From assembly GCA_021397835.1 (NCBI GenBank), contig JAJFZO010000609.1, positions 5,334,001 to 5,398,000 on the forward strand: a stretch of 64,000 nucleotides of DNA, in the 5' to 3' direction. The position numbers were made by a program, and so were the translations under genes. Within the stretch, counting starts at the first letter, position 1. Each line of letters begins with the position of its first letter. Shown piece after piece: positions 22,464 to 35,476 of the stretch. The DNA is from Moringa oleifera. Taxonomy: Eukaryota > Streptophyta > Magnoliopsida > Brassicales > Moringaceae. A model generated the notes under the pieces. That model was not told where the DNA came from. It searched no databases and saw only the letters and a list, made by a program, of their open reading frames with translations.

Positions 22464-24295
22464 CGCTACAGGTTTCTCCATGAACACGACGAGCTTTCTC
22501 TTCCTGTCCTAATCCAAGTGATTTTTGTGCATTTGCAATACCTTCAGGATCTGCAGTATAACAAAGTTTAAGTGAATTATACATGAAACTGAACAAAAAT
22601 TAAAAAAGAAACACTACAATAGGGTTTGATATGACTTCTGGGCCTTAGACTTGTCACCCGAGGAACACTAATCTGCAAAAGAAATGCTTGGTTGAAAGTT
22701 ACAAGCCACATAAAGTTCAAGTAAATAAATAAAAAATTGGCTACAAGCCTACGAAGTAAAAACCCAAAGGTTACCCTTCACATCCCATGAAAAGGAATTT
22801 CATATGTCGAAACTTGAATTTAGTCAAAAAAATAAAAATAAAAAAAAGCAGTACAAAGAACCATCACTCAAGCCTCAACATACAGACTCTTAATCACAAA
22901 CGCACTGGTGGTTTTTCAAAAAAATGATCTGATAGCAAAGGATCTGCAGCCATGTAATCAAGGTAAAGAACAACCTCAGAATTACATGAGTCAGTCAGGA
23001 TCTTGACAGTCTCATGAATCAACATAAGCAGTCCTATTTTAATGATAAGTTTCTTTAATACTTATGGTATCTATTTAAATGTTTATCAAGAGGGAACAAG
23101 AGATACAGAGATCCTTACACTTATGCATATAATACACCACCATGAGCGGGATATAAATATACACAGGTATGATGCAGAAAGCAAGAATTGATGCCACTAA
23201 TTGTTGAAGGGAACAGTCCAGAACCCATAAAAGAAGACAATGGGAGGAGAGGTATGATGGGAGTCAGGTGCCAGAAAAAGTTTTACTACTTGAAAAGGAA
23301 TAGAAAGAAAATTACAGTATCGCATGATTTTATCCATTTATTCATCCTTGATGGGAACCATGAAAAACCAAACTTCCTGTGTTCTTTTTCTTTTTTTAAT
23401 CAGGAACCATACCACCATGAGAAATCAAACTTACCAAAAAACTGGGTGAAAATGCTTGTGAAGAAGCACAAGTTGCATAAAACATTTTATGCCATGGCAG
23501 GTGGAGGGGGCTTCACAATGGTGTCTATGCTAAATACTCATTGAAGAAACTGCATGCACAAAAAGTGTTAGCTAGTCGAGTGAATAAGGTACATAGTTCA
23601 TCAAAGTTATGTAAGACATGGAAAGGAGAAGTAAAAAATATCATGAACAAAAGATATGAGAAGTTAAGAGGCATTGCTCAAACACAGATGTTGTGGTTGA
23701 AATCAGGAAGAAAAAAAAAGAAAGAAAGAAAAGAAAACAGATTGCAATAAGGACCAAGAGTCCAGTTAATGCCAAGAGCTGCTGGTTGACTGATTCCATA
23801 CCATAGCGCCCTTCTGCACTACATTTAAAAGAACTACAACTCTGTTTTGCCTTGCAGACTTTCCTTCCTTTACCTGCTCCGCAATCAATCAATCGAATGG
23901 GCTACATAGTGAAGGAACGAATTTAGTTAAGAGTCTCCATATGGGGTAATGTGGCTATCACCCTAAGTGCCAGCGAACATCAATCTCAAAAAGACCCAGT
24001 TCAATTCCAATTAAAAACCAACAGAACCGAAAGGCAGAGACACGAACACACAAGGAAGGGAGAAAGAGAGGACCTGATAGTTGCGTTGGAAGCTGTAGCG
24101 GCGCTCCGGGTCGATTTCCAGGGAGTCGACATCGGATTGGTCATCATAGCACTTGGTGCGCTTGCGAGGAACGTGCATTTTAGGGTGGATCCCGGCTGGC
24201 TGGTGACTTCGAGCTTCGTGTGTTTGAATTTGTTGGCTTCTTGGTCGTCTTCGGCTCCATGTCGCTTTCGATAAGGGCTCTTTCTTCTTCGCCAT
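22441..24295 (-). pseudogene. Three-exon small conserved plant protein, disrupted
   Basis: Exon 1 (24,295-24,074, 74 codons) begins MAKKKEPLSK, is basic, and later reads HVPRKRTKCYDDQSDVDSLE and ERRYSFQRNYQ before a GT donor. Exon 2 (23,549-23,435, 115 nt) follows an AG acceptor and reads FLQ, a TGA stop, VFSIDTIVKPPPPAMA, a TAA stop, and FFTSIFTQFF before GTAAGT. Exon 3 (22,550-22,441) reads PEGIANAQKSLGLGQEEKAR and runs to a TGA. Phases join correctly (0 and 1). From memory this pattern matches a short conserved plant protein of unknown function, basic at the N terminus. Two in-frame stops in exon 2 suggest a pseudogene, although all splice sites are intact. The first stop could come from a CGA to TGA transition. 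Confidence 0.75.
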
Positions 24296-25179
24296 TTTTG
24301 CCACAAGCCACAGGGCTGCTCTGCAAAAATTCATAATCGTAGCATATGGAGGTCTGCTTGGCGATAACACTTCTGTTTGGTTACAGAGGGAAACGCACTC
24401 CCCTCCAGCACAAGAATATGCCTGGTCCGTCCCGGTCATCGCCGAAATAACAAAAGGCCCATGCGGATTCATTATTGAAAGAAGCGAGGGATAAGTAATA
24501 ACAATTTTGGGGTTTGCTTAGCCAACAATGGCTGGATAACTATTGACATGTTGTTGGTACTGCATGTTACTCCTAAATTTATAACTTACATTTTTTAAAA
24601 AAATAATGTATCTTTTAAATTAAGTTGGTTTAGTCTTTTAAGTATATTTTTAATTTTATATAATTTGAGTCTTCTTTAAATAAATATTTGAAATAGATTC
24701 AAACCTTTCTTGTAATATGAACCAAAGGCAACAAAAAAAATCTTTTAAAAAATTTAATTCATCTAAAACAATAGCATTTAATTTTATTATAACATATACT
24801 AATGATCAGATTTATAACCCATATAAAGTATTGTTATCATTCAAAATTACTGGAATGGTTATGAGAGTTGGAGCCTTGAAGAATTTGCAAAAAAAAAAAA
24901 AAAATGCTCTGATGCCTAAGTGAGTCATTATATTATCATAAATAATAATGATATTATCTTTCAATCTTTTTATAGGCTTTAGGGTAAAGTTTTTCTTTTT
25001 GAGGTGTATAAAAATTCCTAATTTGCAAGACTCATGAGAGATTTTAGGGAGACATAATAGAGAGAATATCTAAAGATTTTGGCAACTGTTAAAGTAAGAT
25101 ATATTGAGAAATTCATATTGATCTTGGACTTTTTGGGCCACAATATTATTGGTTGGCTTAGTCTTGTATCCAAATTGAG
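24296..25179. other. Upstream region of the small conserved gene
   Basis: The first 200 bp are GC-richer than the surroundings and would hold the leader and promoter of the minus-strand gene ending at 24,295. I could not pick a convincing TATA box. Beyond about 24,560 the DNA is AT-rich and shows nothing. Confidence 0.35.
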
Positions 25180-25360
25180 TTGAATGATGAGATTAATGTC
25201 CGAGTTGAGTTGAAGGACTAATGTTAAAGCTAAGTTGAAGGACTAATATCAAAGTTAAGTTGAAGGATTAATGTCAAAGTTTATTTATGAGACTAATTGT
25301 CGAGTTGAATTAAAGGATCAATGCCTTAGCTGAGCTGAGTTGAAAGACTAATGTTTATAG
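25180..25360. repeat. Minisatellite, units of about 30 bp
   Basis: Successive units like gttgaaggactaatgtcaaa repeat six or so times with substitutions (for example gagttgaaggactaatgtta, aagttgaaggactaatatca, aagttgaaggattaatgtca). Confidence 0.8.
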
Positions 25361-25411
25361 AGAATCCTAATTAGTTTAGTTTTACATGAATTTTGTGGAT
25401 TACAACAAAAT

Positions 25412-25416
25412 ACACA

Positions 25417-25495
<79 letters not shown>
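25412..25495. repeat. Compound (CA)n(TA)n microsatellite
   Basis: A nearly pure CA run from 25,412 to 25,474, broken once by cat, passes directly into a TA run ending at 25,495. Confidence 0.98.
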
Positions 25496-25589
25496 CACTT
25501 GTCTTCCCTCACGAAGTACGAAAAAAAGAGTTATCTTGTGAACGAAGATCAAATTCACGAACTAAATTTTGGTGCATTTGCACTTTTAC

Positions 25590-25830
25590 ATATTGGGTGT
25601 GTTTGTCCTGCCATATGTATTGTAGGATTGCCAATTATGAGCCTTGTCATACGTATGGTAGGGCTGAAGAGTGGTGTCTTCTGGTGTAGGCATTGTTATA
25701 CATGTGTGGTAAGGCCAAATAAATGTGTCTTTAAATGTGAACCCTATTATATTTATGGTAAGGTCAAAGAGTTGTGCTTTCAAGTGTAAGCCTTGTTATA
25801 CCTATGCTAGGATTAAAGAGTCACATATAC
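25590..25830. repeat. Minisatellite, units of about 50 bp
   Basis: Units starting near 25,640, 25,688, 25,740 and 25,788 share the pattern gccttgttatac, tatggtaaggtcaaagag and a gtgt ending. A weaker unit lies to the left. The open frames reading through this array on both strands (25,393-25,789) are by-products of the repeat. Confidence 0.7.
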
Positions 25831-27959
25831 GTGTTACGTGCTTAAAAGCTCATGTGCAAAAAAGATTTTTCATTAATTTGAGTTGCTCATAAGACACTTT
25901 AGCAACAAGTGTAATTTTCTCGCGTTTTCTTGCATCAATAAAACATATGAGAAAAAGCTCAACACTAATTAAATTCAAAAGTTATCATGCCACCATCTTC
26001 CAAGCAACTACTTTAATTTTAATGTTGCAAATATGGATGAAAAAATGCCACAAAGATAAGAAAGAATCAAGTAGTCTAATGGCTTCACTTAAAGCCTATT
26101 TATACAACACGAAATTACCTGAGGCATGTTAAAAACTAAAATGTTGGTCTTATTTTTAATGGGGTTTTTTAAAGGTAAGAACAAAAAATATGATAAAGGG
26201 AATCCATCCTCCTATTAGGATTTTTGGTCAGGACTACACTCATGTAAAAACCATCTAATGAAGCAAATACAATAAAGTAAAGTACAACCAACACCTTTGA
26301 AGCTCTTTAGATAGTGAGTATCACCAGGGTCAATAAAAAAAATGGTATTGTTATGATTAAAGAAACAACTGCACCATAAGAATTTCCAATTGCTTTCCTG
26401 TTTTTGGAAACAACTAGTATAGCAACATAAAGAATCATATGGACATAATTGACTTCAAGAGAGCACACTTTACCTTCTTTAGTAGTATATGTGTACATCT
26501 CCCTACGTTGTATATTTATGCTCCTACTTATGTTTATCAATTGACAACTTTGCTTTTCATAATACTTTCAATTTTTTTTTTCACTAATGGCACAATAGAT
26601 TGCTTAATGATGGAGAAAGTGGTTCATATTAGTGATTGACTAGCCATAATTGCAACCAATACAGAAATGACAAGCATAGGTCGGTAGACTGCTTTTGATA
26701 TAAACTTGTAGAATCCATTACCATGATTTTTCGAATGCTTGATCATGTATGTTGTTTGTTTGGAATAGGTGAAAACAATGATGGTTATAATGCAAAACAA
26801 AAATCTATTTGAATGGACCTCTTGTTAAAATGACCCAATTCACAAATAATGCTTCTAATTCTCTTAGTTAAACACCAAGCTCCCTCAATCGCCTAAAATT
26901 GTCATCCAACTTTTTCAATTTTCAATATCTCTCGACATATCTCTAGGCAAACTCATGAATTAAGATCAATATTCCTTTCATAATATGGTCCCTTAAGGTT
27001 CTTTGATCTTTAGGCAAAATCCACATGTTTCAATGGGATAGTATTTTGGTGAACTTTAGAAACTATGCTAATTTTAAAATTTTCAAAAATGATCTTCTTA
27101 TCTCCAAAGTAGTCAGATTTTGTCAAAATTAATCTATACAGTTTGCAATAGGAGATATACCTTATCCACTAGATCTACTAGAGCTTTCAAAGGCTACTGG
27201 AATGAGTCTTCTGACCTAATCTTCATTCTAGATTTGAACTCGACCCTTAATCTCGGTCTCTTCCTAGCATAAAGCTCATGTCCCTACATTGACTCATGTT
27301 TGGATTTCTAGGGATGCCTCTCTATACGACAATATCAACATTCACACTAAAAGACTTCTACAATTAGAAATTAGGAAGCTTGAACAACTATCAAATTTAG
27401 TAGAATTGGAACGTAGTAAAGCAGAAAGAGAAGCAAAATAATTCTATCCGAAAATATGAGAGTACAAAATTATTTTAGGAGATGAAAAATATTTTAAAGA
27501 TCAAATCAAGTAGTAGCAAGAAAAGATAACTTAGCTAAAATTTATTTTTGAATAGTTAGTACTAATGGTCACCAAGGCAAAATGCGTAAAACAAGATGAT
27601 CGAACTTTCAAAAAAAGATGAGGTATTCCTAGTAACAACATGAAGCCATATGATTGTGCCTGATATTCACGAACAAAGAGCTTTGAGTGTGATTTTTTTT
27701 CTTGAAGTGTTTTTATTAGGAATCAAAGCTTTAAAACAAGAATAAAAATATGTTCATGCTATTATATGTTGAACTTTAGTACTCCAAGAAAGAAAAGAAA
27801 TATCACCATGTGGAGTGGAAGCACTACCTTGCAAAAGACTTCATAAACATTGTCCAACTGACATTCCATGAATTTATGCCCAAAGCCATTCTACAAATAC
27901 GTAAAGCATGTGCAAGTTATATCGTAACTTACTACAAGATGGTAATATCCAATCTTCAA
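25831..27959. other. AT-rich stretch with no recognised gene
   Basis: Short plus-strand frames around 27,300-27,450 (for example RLLQLEIRKLEQLSNLVELE) look protein-like but are soon stopped, and I cannot assign them to a family. No repeat links to the rest of the window were seen. Confidence 0.4.
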
Positions 27960-27974
27960 GATTGTTAAGCCCTC

Positions 27975-28252
27975 ACTAGAACTAAAAGTGCCAGAAGGAA
28001 GCAAAACCATGCAGGGTGCAGTAAAGGCAAAGATAATGGCACTTAGTGTTTCCAAATGTTATATCAACCATTCATCTGCTACAAAGCCATAAAAGAAAGG
28101 ACTAGCATTAGTGTCAATAAGCTTAAGATTCTTAGCAAAAAATCGCTTTTCCTCTTCAAAGGCCTTTATTGTCATGGCTTATGCTATAAACTCAGCTAGA
28201 TGATTTGCAACTGAAGACTTGGTTATGTTTTTGATTCGTATCAACTCCTTTG
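27975..28252 (-). pseudogene. ABCC (MRP)-type ABC transporter, single exon fragment
   Basis: ABCC transporters move conjugates across the vacuolar and plasma membranes. After an AG acceptor at 28,254-28,253, the minus strand reads KELIRIKNITKSSVANHLAE, a stop, [39 protein letters not shown], a second stop, and HLETLSAI followed by MVLLPSGTFSS. This is the linker and last helices of the second membrane domain, just before the second ATP-binding domain, and is closest to the plant ABCC10-like subgroup as far as I can judge. About 90 residues remain of roughly 1,450. The ATP-binding domain is absent, so this is an isolated fragment. Confidence 0.88.
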
Positions 28253-28259
28253 CTATGGA

Positions 28260-31200
28260 AAAGTAAAAACTTTGCAAATTAAAGAGTATTAAATTTTAAT
28301 GAAATGTACTTAACAAGACGAATCATATACATTATGTGATCATGTGCACTCGACAATATAAGCTTCAACTTTCTCAGCCTCTGTATCACACTACATTAAT
28401 TCTTATAAGATTCCTTTTAACCTCTGTTATTCTCTAATTATACTGAAGCTCTTCCTTGAGTCTTCTTAGATCTCTTAAATTACTTCATAGGTATGATAAT
28501 AAACAATAACATTCCTAATGCCACAACTCATGCCAACTACAATAGTGTAAAATAAAACTTTGGTAAATAAAAAAAGCATAGCTTGACCCAAAATGATAGT
28601 TTTTTAACAAGAAAAATATTTCTTCAAATTACAAGTTATCAAATTAAACATTTATATAAAAAGTAGATCTCATCGTACTTCAAAGCCGTAAAGGATGGTT
28701 GCTAAGATTGATATTGTTAAACATTAAATAAAATTTTATTGTTGCTCAGGATGAAGAAACTAGAGTTGATCCCTTTGATGATGGAAAAAGGATCTAGAAG
28801 GAGAAGATGGAAACAGACCATACATGCAAGGAAAAATTACCTTATCTCTTTTATTTGTTTTTGACTGAATGAAAAGCTTTTCCCTTGTGCATTATTTTAC
28901 TTCTCTCTCACACATTCTTCGTATTCATCCGAAGAAGAGCCATATCGATTCATTTAAATTCTGAGATCATGTTAAGTTAATACTTTCTTTTCATTTTACT
29001 CCATTTAAACTACCATATCTATTCATTTGTAAGACATTTACTTGGATTCAAGTTAAATCCAAATTTTAGGTGAAAAAAAGACCAAATATAAATCCATATG
29101 TTTATTGATAAAGCAAATTATAATTTATATTTGCATGTAGAATAGCTAAATATATGAATTTCATACATGAAAAAGGAACTCATCCAAATGAAACAACACT
29201 TTTTGTTCTCACATCCATATGTTTTGTGTTAGCTCACATTAAACTAACATCAATGCTCTTTAAATTGAGCAAATTCTTGTTGAAAATATTAAAATTCAAT
29301 TAAAAGAATCATCTACAAGATTTAAAGTATAAACATCATCCTTAAATTGACAAAGTTTGACTTTAAATAAAATTAAAACAAGTTAACTAACCAAAATAAA
29401 GAATTTTGGTATAGTCAAAACTTCAAACTTATGTATGGTTATAATTGAGATTTAAGCTTGCTTCATCTCTATAAAAATTTTGGCCACCATGTAGTGATCG
29501 GTGATGGGATTAAGAAACATAAAGTTTCAAAGATGACCATCGCAGACTGCCTAAAAACAAAATTAGAAAGAAAATTTTAAGATTAATAACACATAGGTGT
29601 AGAAAGTGAAATTTGTATCATCTTAAAGATAGGAACTCTATAACACACCTTATCAGGCCAAAGGTAAAAATAACTATAGGGCTTATGTTGTATAATTATG
29701 AGCTAAATGTCTAAAATTTACAGCAATTACAATCATAACTTATGAACGAAAAGCAATTTCAAAAAAAAAAGGAGAATAAATAGCTACTAATGCAAATAGA
29801 AAAAAAAAATTAATGAAACACCAAGAAGAAAAGCAATGAAAGTAGTTTAAGAGGGAAACACTTACAACAAAAATGGAGGCTAGAGTGGAGCATGAGAACT
29901 CCTTCTCCCTCTCCCTATCTCACTTTGACAAACATGCTCTTGAGAAGGAGGGAAAAGTAGTGTAGCCAGCGGAACAACCTCGTTTATGAACATTGGCTTA
30001 GTTGTTTACTGTTACAATAAAATGCCTTCGTTTCATCTGGACCCAAAGACTTTTGTGTGAGGACTTACAATTTTTATCCATGTAATAAAATAAATTTTTT
30101 TGTCCTTTTCTTAGTTAAGACAATGATTTTTTTGTTCTTTCCTCAGTGCAATGATTCAGTATTCTCTTACGGACTCATTTATGTGGGGTCACTTTTATAA
30201 TTAGGCCTTTATATATTTTTATATAATCCTTATCAAATATGCACCATCACAAGAAAAAAAACCATAAGATTTAGGTTAACCACCCAATTAATGTAGTTTT
30301 TTTAGATGGTTGGATCATGAAATGAAAATATATATGTTGATTAATTTAAATTGCGCTTAATAATTCCAAGAAACATTTAGTTACAAATGAACTCAATGCA
30401 TGTCTTCTTTTTTATTTGTCGTAAAAATTATATTAAATTGATATTTTTGTTTAAATCTTGTTAGTTTGTTTAATTAGTATACTTTATATTTAAATAAAAT
30501 TTTAATTAATTTGATATGAATTTTTTAAATTTCGAATCTAAATTATGGCTTATTTTAGAAGTGACTGAAAATAATAATTGTTAAAAGTATATATTTTAAT
30601 GGTTAATATTTACAATTGTTGTTATATATTTATAAATAATAATTGTTGAACAAAATTCACTAAAAATATGATAAAAATTTTGTATTATACATAGTTATTA
30701 TTAAAATTTTATTTTATAGAAAAAAGTGCATAAAAATTTGGACTCATTCATTGGTTTCATTCCTTACAAGAGAGACTTGCTCATGGATAGTAAAGATCAA
30801 ACATAATTACACTTTTCTGAAAAAACTTTTTACTTGTCTTTGTTAAATTATATTTTTAATATTTAATTTATATTTTAAAACTATTTTTATTAATATTAAT
30901 TTATTAATAAAGTATTTTAAAAAATATTTTTAAATTGCCAAAAAAGCGATGTCCCATAAATTATCAAAAAAATAAAATGATGATGTAACTAACTTCCTTA
31001 GATGCTGAACGATATCTTAATTATTCATAAAATCCAAAATGATAATCCTCATAATAACTAATCTTCATTTTTTTAAATAATAATATTATTATATAAACAT
31101 ATAAAATATTGTTTAATATTATGTATTTGAACATTAGATCGAAAAGTGATCACAAATCATATAATTAAATCCCAAACTTTTATAATTTGTCTTATAGAAC

Positions 31201-31412
31201 AATTAGGTCATCAAGAACATCAAAATATTTTTTTTATGTACTATGAAACCAACAATAAAAAATATTTTTATGATAGTACATAATACGTTGTTGATGTTTT
31301 AATTAATTTGTTATGAGGTTTTAATTTTTCCATATTTTATTTTTTAAATGATATTTATTATTTCATAACATATTTATAAAATACAAATACATATATACGT
31401 GATTTCTAAATC

Positions 31413-31448
<36 letters not shown>

Positions 31449-31640
31449 CTTAATATATCATAAAAATATATTAATATCCATATCATTTTTGTAATAGTAA
31501 TAAATGCCAGTTTTGCTTAAGTGACCCTTTATTACTTGGTAAAACATATGAATTTTCCCCATCTAAAAGTGGATGAAGAAAGTATTAATTATTGATAGTG
31601 AAATTTGAAATAAAGTTGTATACAATATAAAGTTCAATAC
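28260..31640. other. AT-rich intergenic stretch
   Basis: No gene, retroelement or long repeat recognised. A short frame after an AG near 28,776 reads DEETRVDPFDDGKRI and stops. A TA microsatellite lies within the stretch. Two copies of a 24 bp piece (ataaagttcaataccac...) lie about 81 bp apart at 31,629 and 31,710, beside the copia breakpoint. Confidence 0.4.
31417..31447. repeat. (TA)n microsatellite
   Basis: About fifteen uninterrupted TA repeats. Confidence 0.95.
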
Positions 31641-31726
31641 CACTTTGCCAAGCTCTTCAATCTACCCTGGAAATACCCATGTGAAAAAGGTGTGGCTATT
31701 AGAATCAACATAAAGTTCAATACCAC

Positions 31727-34700
31727 ATTGCCACTTCATTGCTTGCTAGTATTCCTCACTTGGATTGGCCATATACTAGCTAAAAAGGCTGATTACATAG
31801 GATAAATTAGGCCTACTATAGATCGTAGCATACATGAGTGACCTTACTGCATTTGACTAGGGTATGCTGGTCGTTTCCCTCTTTTCTTCTTTTGAATCTG
31901 GGCAGCTATAGATGAAAAACTTGAAGTGTTTTCCCACAGGTGTGGTGACTGGTTTAACTCGATGCATGGAGAATTTTTCAGCCACCTTTTGTAGATAGAT
32001 TTCTTAGGAGAGTTTGAGCGACCCTTAGTTCTATCTCTCCAAATTTCCATCTTGAAGATTCTCGTGGCTGGCCATAGGTCCTTCATATCAGACTCCTCAT
32101 GACTTAGCATTTTCTTTACCATGAAATTGGACATTGGTTACTGCCTATTAGAAGCATATCATCAATATGAAGTAACAACAAGTTAGCATCCTTGCAGCCA
32201 GCATTCTTATGATACAAGCATGCATCATATAAGCTTCTCTTGAAGCCTTGACTCCAAAAAAAAAGTATCAAACCACTTATACCATTGCCTAGGGGATTGT
32301 TTGAGCCCACAAAAATATTTTTTTAAAAGGAAAAACTGGTTTTCCCTGCCATTTGCCTCAAAGCCTTTAGGTTGCTGCATGTAAATGGTTTCTAGCAACT
32401 CTCCATATAGGAATTTAGTTTTGGCATCCATTTACTCCAATTCTCCATCTCCAAGGCACCTTTAGCAAGCACCACCCTTATGGTTTTATGTTTAACCATA
32501 AGAACAAAGATCTCAGTATAATTAACCCTCTCAATTTGAGTGAAGCCCTTAGTTACTAACCTGATCTTGAACCTCTTTAAAGCTTCTTCTGCTTCAGCTT
32601 CTTTGGCCTTGTAAATCCAGTTACAAGGAACCACCTTTTGATCTTCAAGCCTTAGCACAATTTCTTAAGTCTTATCTGTTTCCAAGGAGGCAATTTCCTG
32701 CTTCATAGCATGCCACTAATGGATAGCGTTTCATCCAGACATAGCATCTTTGAAGTTTCTACGCTTCTCATCCTCTTGCATCTGTTCAGCCGTGTTAAGG
32801 GCATAAGCAATAAGTTCTCCCTCAGCCAAGCTAGTGATAGGCTTCTGACCTAAGAATCTCTTTAGTGGCTTAATGATTTTTCTATCATTATTGATGCAGT
32901 TGATCATTGTCATCCCTATACGGTAGCTCTTACTGATCATTATTTACAAGGGCAATTTGTTGTTTTTCTCTTTGTGGGCTTGGACTAGTTGATTTTGAGT
33001 TTTTTCTAGTAGAGACTTAAGATCTTCTTGGTTCTATCTCAACCCCAATGACTTCCTTGATTCCTTTAATCCTTTTGGATTCTCATTGCTAGCAGCTGCA
33101 CCTTTTTGCTAAGCATATGGCACAAAAGTCTCGTGGAATGTGACATCTTTGCTCATTAGAGTCTTACAGACTACTTCCTTCTCTATATAGATTTCATAGC
33201 CCTTCACTCTTTATGATAACTAAGGAAAACTCCTTTCACTTGCCTTAGACCAAGCTTCCCTTCTCTTTGATCTGCAAAGGCAGCACTCTTAGACACCCTT
33301 AAGTGACTGAGATAAGAGGCTTTTCCTATCTATTTTTCTTAAAGTGTCTTCATGTCTATGGCTTTTGAGGGGCATCTATTTTTCAAATACACAGTTGTGA
33401 TAGTTGTTTCCCTTAAAAAACCTTGCTAAGGCCAAAGGTGAATGGCATAAGCCTTACCCTTTTCATGATGGTTCTATTCATCCTTTTAGTAACTCCATTA
33501 TGTTATGGAGTTTTCCTCACTATCCTATGCCTCAAAATCCCATGCTTCTTGTAATAAGCATCAAAAGATGAGCTGTAAAACTCTAAGCCATTATCAGTTC
33601 TTAAGGCTTTAAGCTTGTTTCCAATTTGGTTCTTCATCAACACCTTCTATTCTTTAAACCTTTTAAAGCATTCATCTTTTGTTTTTAACATGTATAGCCA
33701 TACCTTTCTTGAAAATTTATCAACAATAGAGAGGAAATACCTACATCAACCATGGGTTAAAGTTGCCTCTGGCCTCTATAAATCCCAATGCACATAATAC
33801 AATCCATAATTTCGTCTCAGTTATGCTCCTCAACTGCAGTAAACATCAACCTATGTTGCTTGGCCAACACACACTGCCCACAAAAACCAAGATGTGAAAC
33901 TTTATCCTTGCCTAGCCACCCTTGATTACTGAGGATAAGCCCTTTCTCACTACAATGCCCAAGCATTCTATGCCAAAGTTGGGTTGCACCAAGTTCTTCT
34001 TTAGCAATTATTACTGCTTCTCTTGTCACAACCTTGCCTTTAAGAGTGTATAGGCCATTCTCTTTAATCCTTTTAGGTTACCAAGGAACCTTTCAAGACT
34101 TGAAAGGTACCTCTCTAGAGTATCCCTATCATCCAAAGAGGTTAAGGAAATCACGTTCCCTATTAGTTAAGGCATATGCCTCACTTTCTTCTAGATCTTG
34201 ATGGTTTCATCTTTCAACTTAAAAGCTATGGTTTGAATGCCTTTAACTTCATAAGATTTGTCATTCCCTATGATAATTCTGCCATCATTGACCTCCTTAT
34301 AGTCTTGAAACTATTCAGCCTTGCGACACATGTGATAGGTGCAAGCTGAGTCAAGAATCCATTCATTTGAGACTTTGGATTTTGTCACAGCTAGCACATC
34401 ACCTTCTTTTTCAAGAGAATTTTTTGCCAAAGCTACATCTGCCTCCTTGGTGGGTTGCTCACCTTGCTTCTCCTTAAACTCTCTACGAAACCTTTTAATA
34501 TGCATAAGTTACCCATAAACGAAACATCTCCTTACAGGCCCTTTTGATTGAGACCTTGCAGGGCTTTTGCACTTGTCTTTAGAAGCAATCTTATTTAAAG
34601 ATTGCCTTTCTTTTTTTGTTTTACCTCTGGCATACAAAGCTTCATTTGATAAAGATCCAGCCTTCTTGTTCCTCTTTATTTCTTGATCCTTGGACCTGAT

Positions 34701-35300
34701 TGCAAGGCTCTCACTTCTTCATAGATAAAGTCTTTTTACTGCCCCTAATTGTATCTCTTAACTGGTTGAAGGCTAGTGGTAATGAGTTGAGTAAGATGAC
34801 TACTTGATCTTCGTCACTGATCTTCTCACTCACATTCTCAAGATCAATTACAATCTTAAGGAATTCATCCAAGATCTCATTAAGGCTTTTATCTTCATCC
34901 ATCCTATAACCAAAAAATCTTGTCTTGAGGTAAAATCTATTCGTCAAAGGTTTAGTCATATAAAGACTTTTGCATTTATTCCTTACCCTAGCGGTTGTCT
35001 TCTCCTTGGACATTGTCACTAAGATGCAAGATGATGGTGCCGTAGGTAGTTTCTAGCATCTCCTCTTTCTCTGCAACAGTCATAGTGTCCAAAAGTTTAC
35101 TTTCCCCTCCAAAGGCCAAAGCCACCTTTTGTTGGACCAGAATAGCCCTCTTTTGTTGTAGTAATAAAGTTAGGAGTCTTGGACTCTTTGATGTTCCCCG
35201 TATTTCTTAGATACTCTGAACTTTTATCATTCAAAATAGTAAACTTGCTTTTTTTCCTATGTCCATTCATACCCTCATGTGGTGGACCTTTGTTTATTTT
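31727..35300 (-). mobile_element. Ty1/copia fragment E1, minus strand
   Basis: In minus-strand order it shows gag (about 35,020-34,640, with TRFFGYRMDEDKSLNEILDE and later LLNSLPLAFNQLRDTI), a protease-like DSACTYHMC at about 34,330, integrase (AQLWHRMLGHCSEKG at about 33,960; IVDKFSRKVWLYML frame near 33,700), and reverse transcriptase (LVTKGFTQ near 32,550; LKQSPRQWYKWFDT near 32,280; LLLHIDDMLL near 32,150). No frame is long: stops and shifts lie throughout. RNase H is only partly present and no LTR is found on either side. It is nearly the same element as E3 at 44.7-48.8 kb. Confidence 0.92.
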
Positions 35301-35476
35301 TTTTTTCTTTAGATTTGGAAGCCTCTTTTATAAGGATTAGACTTAAGAACTTATCATATTAGTCCATTCATATTGGCCATTAACTAAATCATGATAATAC
35401 GTGCATCATTTTCTAGTTGTCGATGGAATGTAGTGAAGATCTTTTTAACTTCAGTTGAATGTTTTTTTGCCATTCA

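Noticed and set aside
23188..23544. 118-codon plus-strand open frame
   Set aside because: It lies antisense over intron 2 and exon 2 of the small conserved gene, whose minus-strand frame has splice sites and family-like sequence.
24001..24472. Other long frames on both strands over exon 1 of the small gene
   Set aside because: They are GC-related shadows. Only the frame starting at 24,295 splices in phase with exons 2 and 3. The upstream extension of that frame to 24,472 was dropped because the usual start of the basic N terminus is MAKKK.
25393..25789. Open frames through the CA/TA and 50 bp repeats
   Set aside because: Threonine-histidine runs and repeat-derived sequence; not coding.
27290..27560. 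Possible pararetrovirus-like coding piece
   Set aside because: The protein-like stretch has no coat, protease or reverse-transcriptase motif; there is no basis for the assignment.
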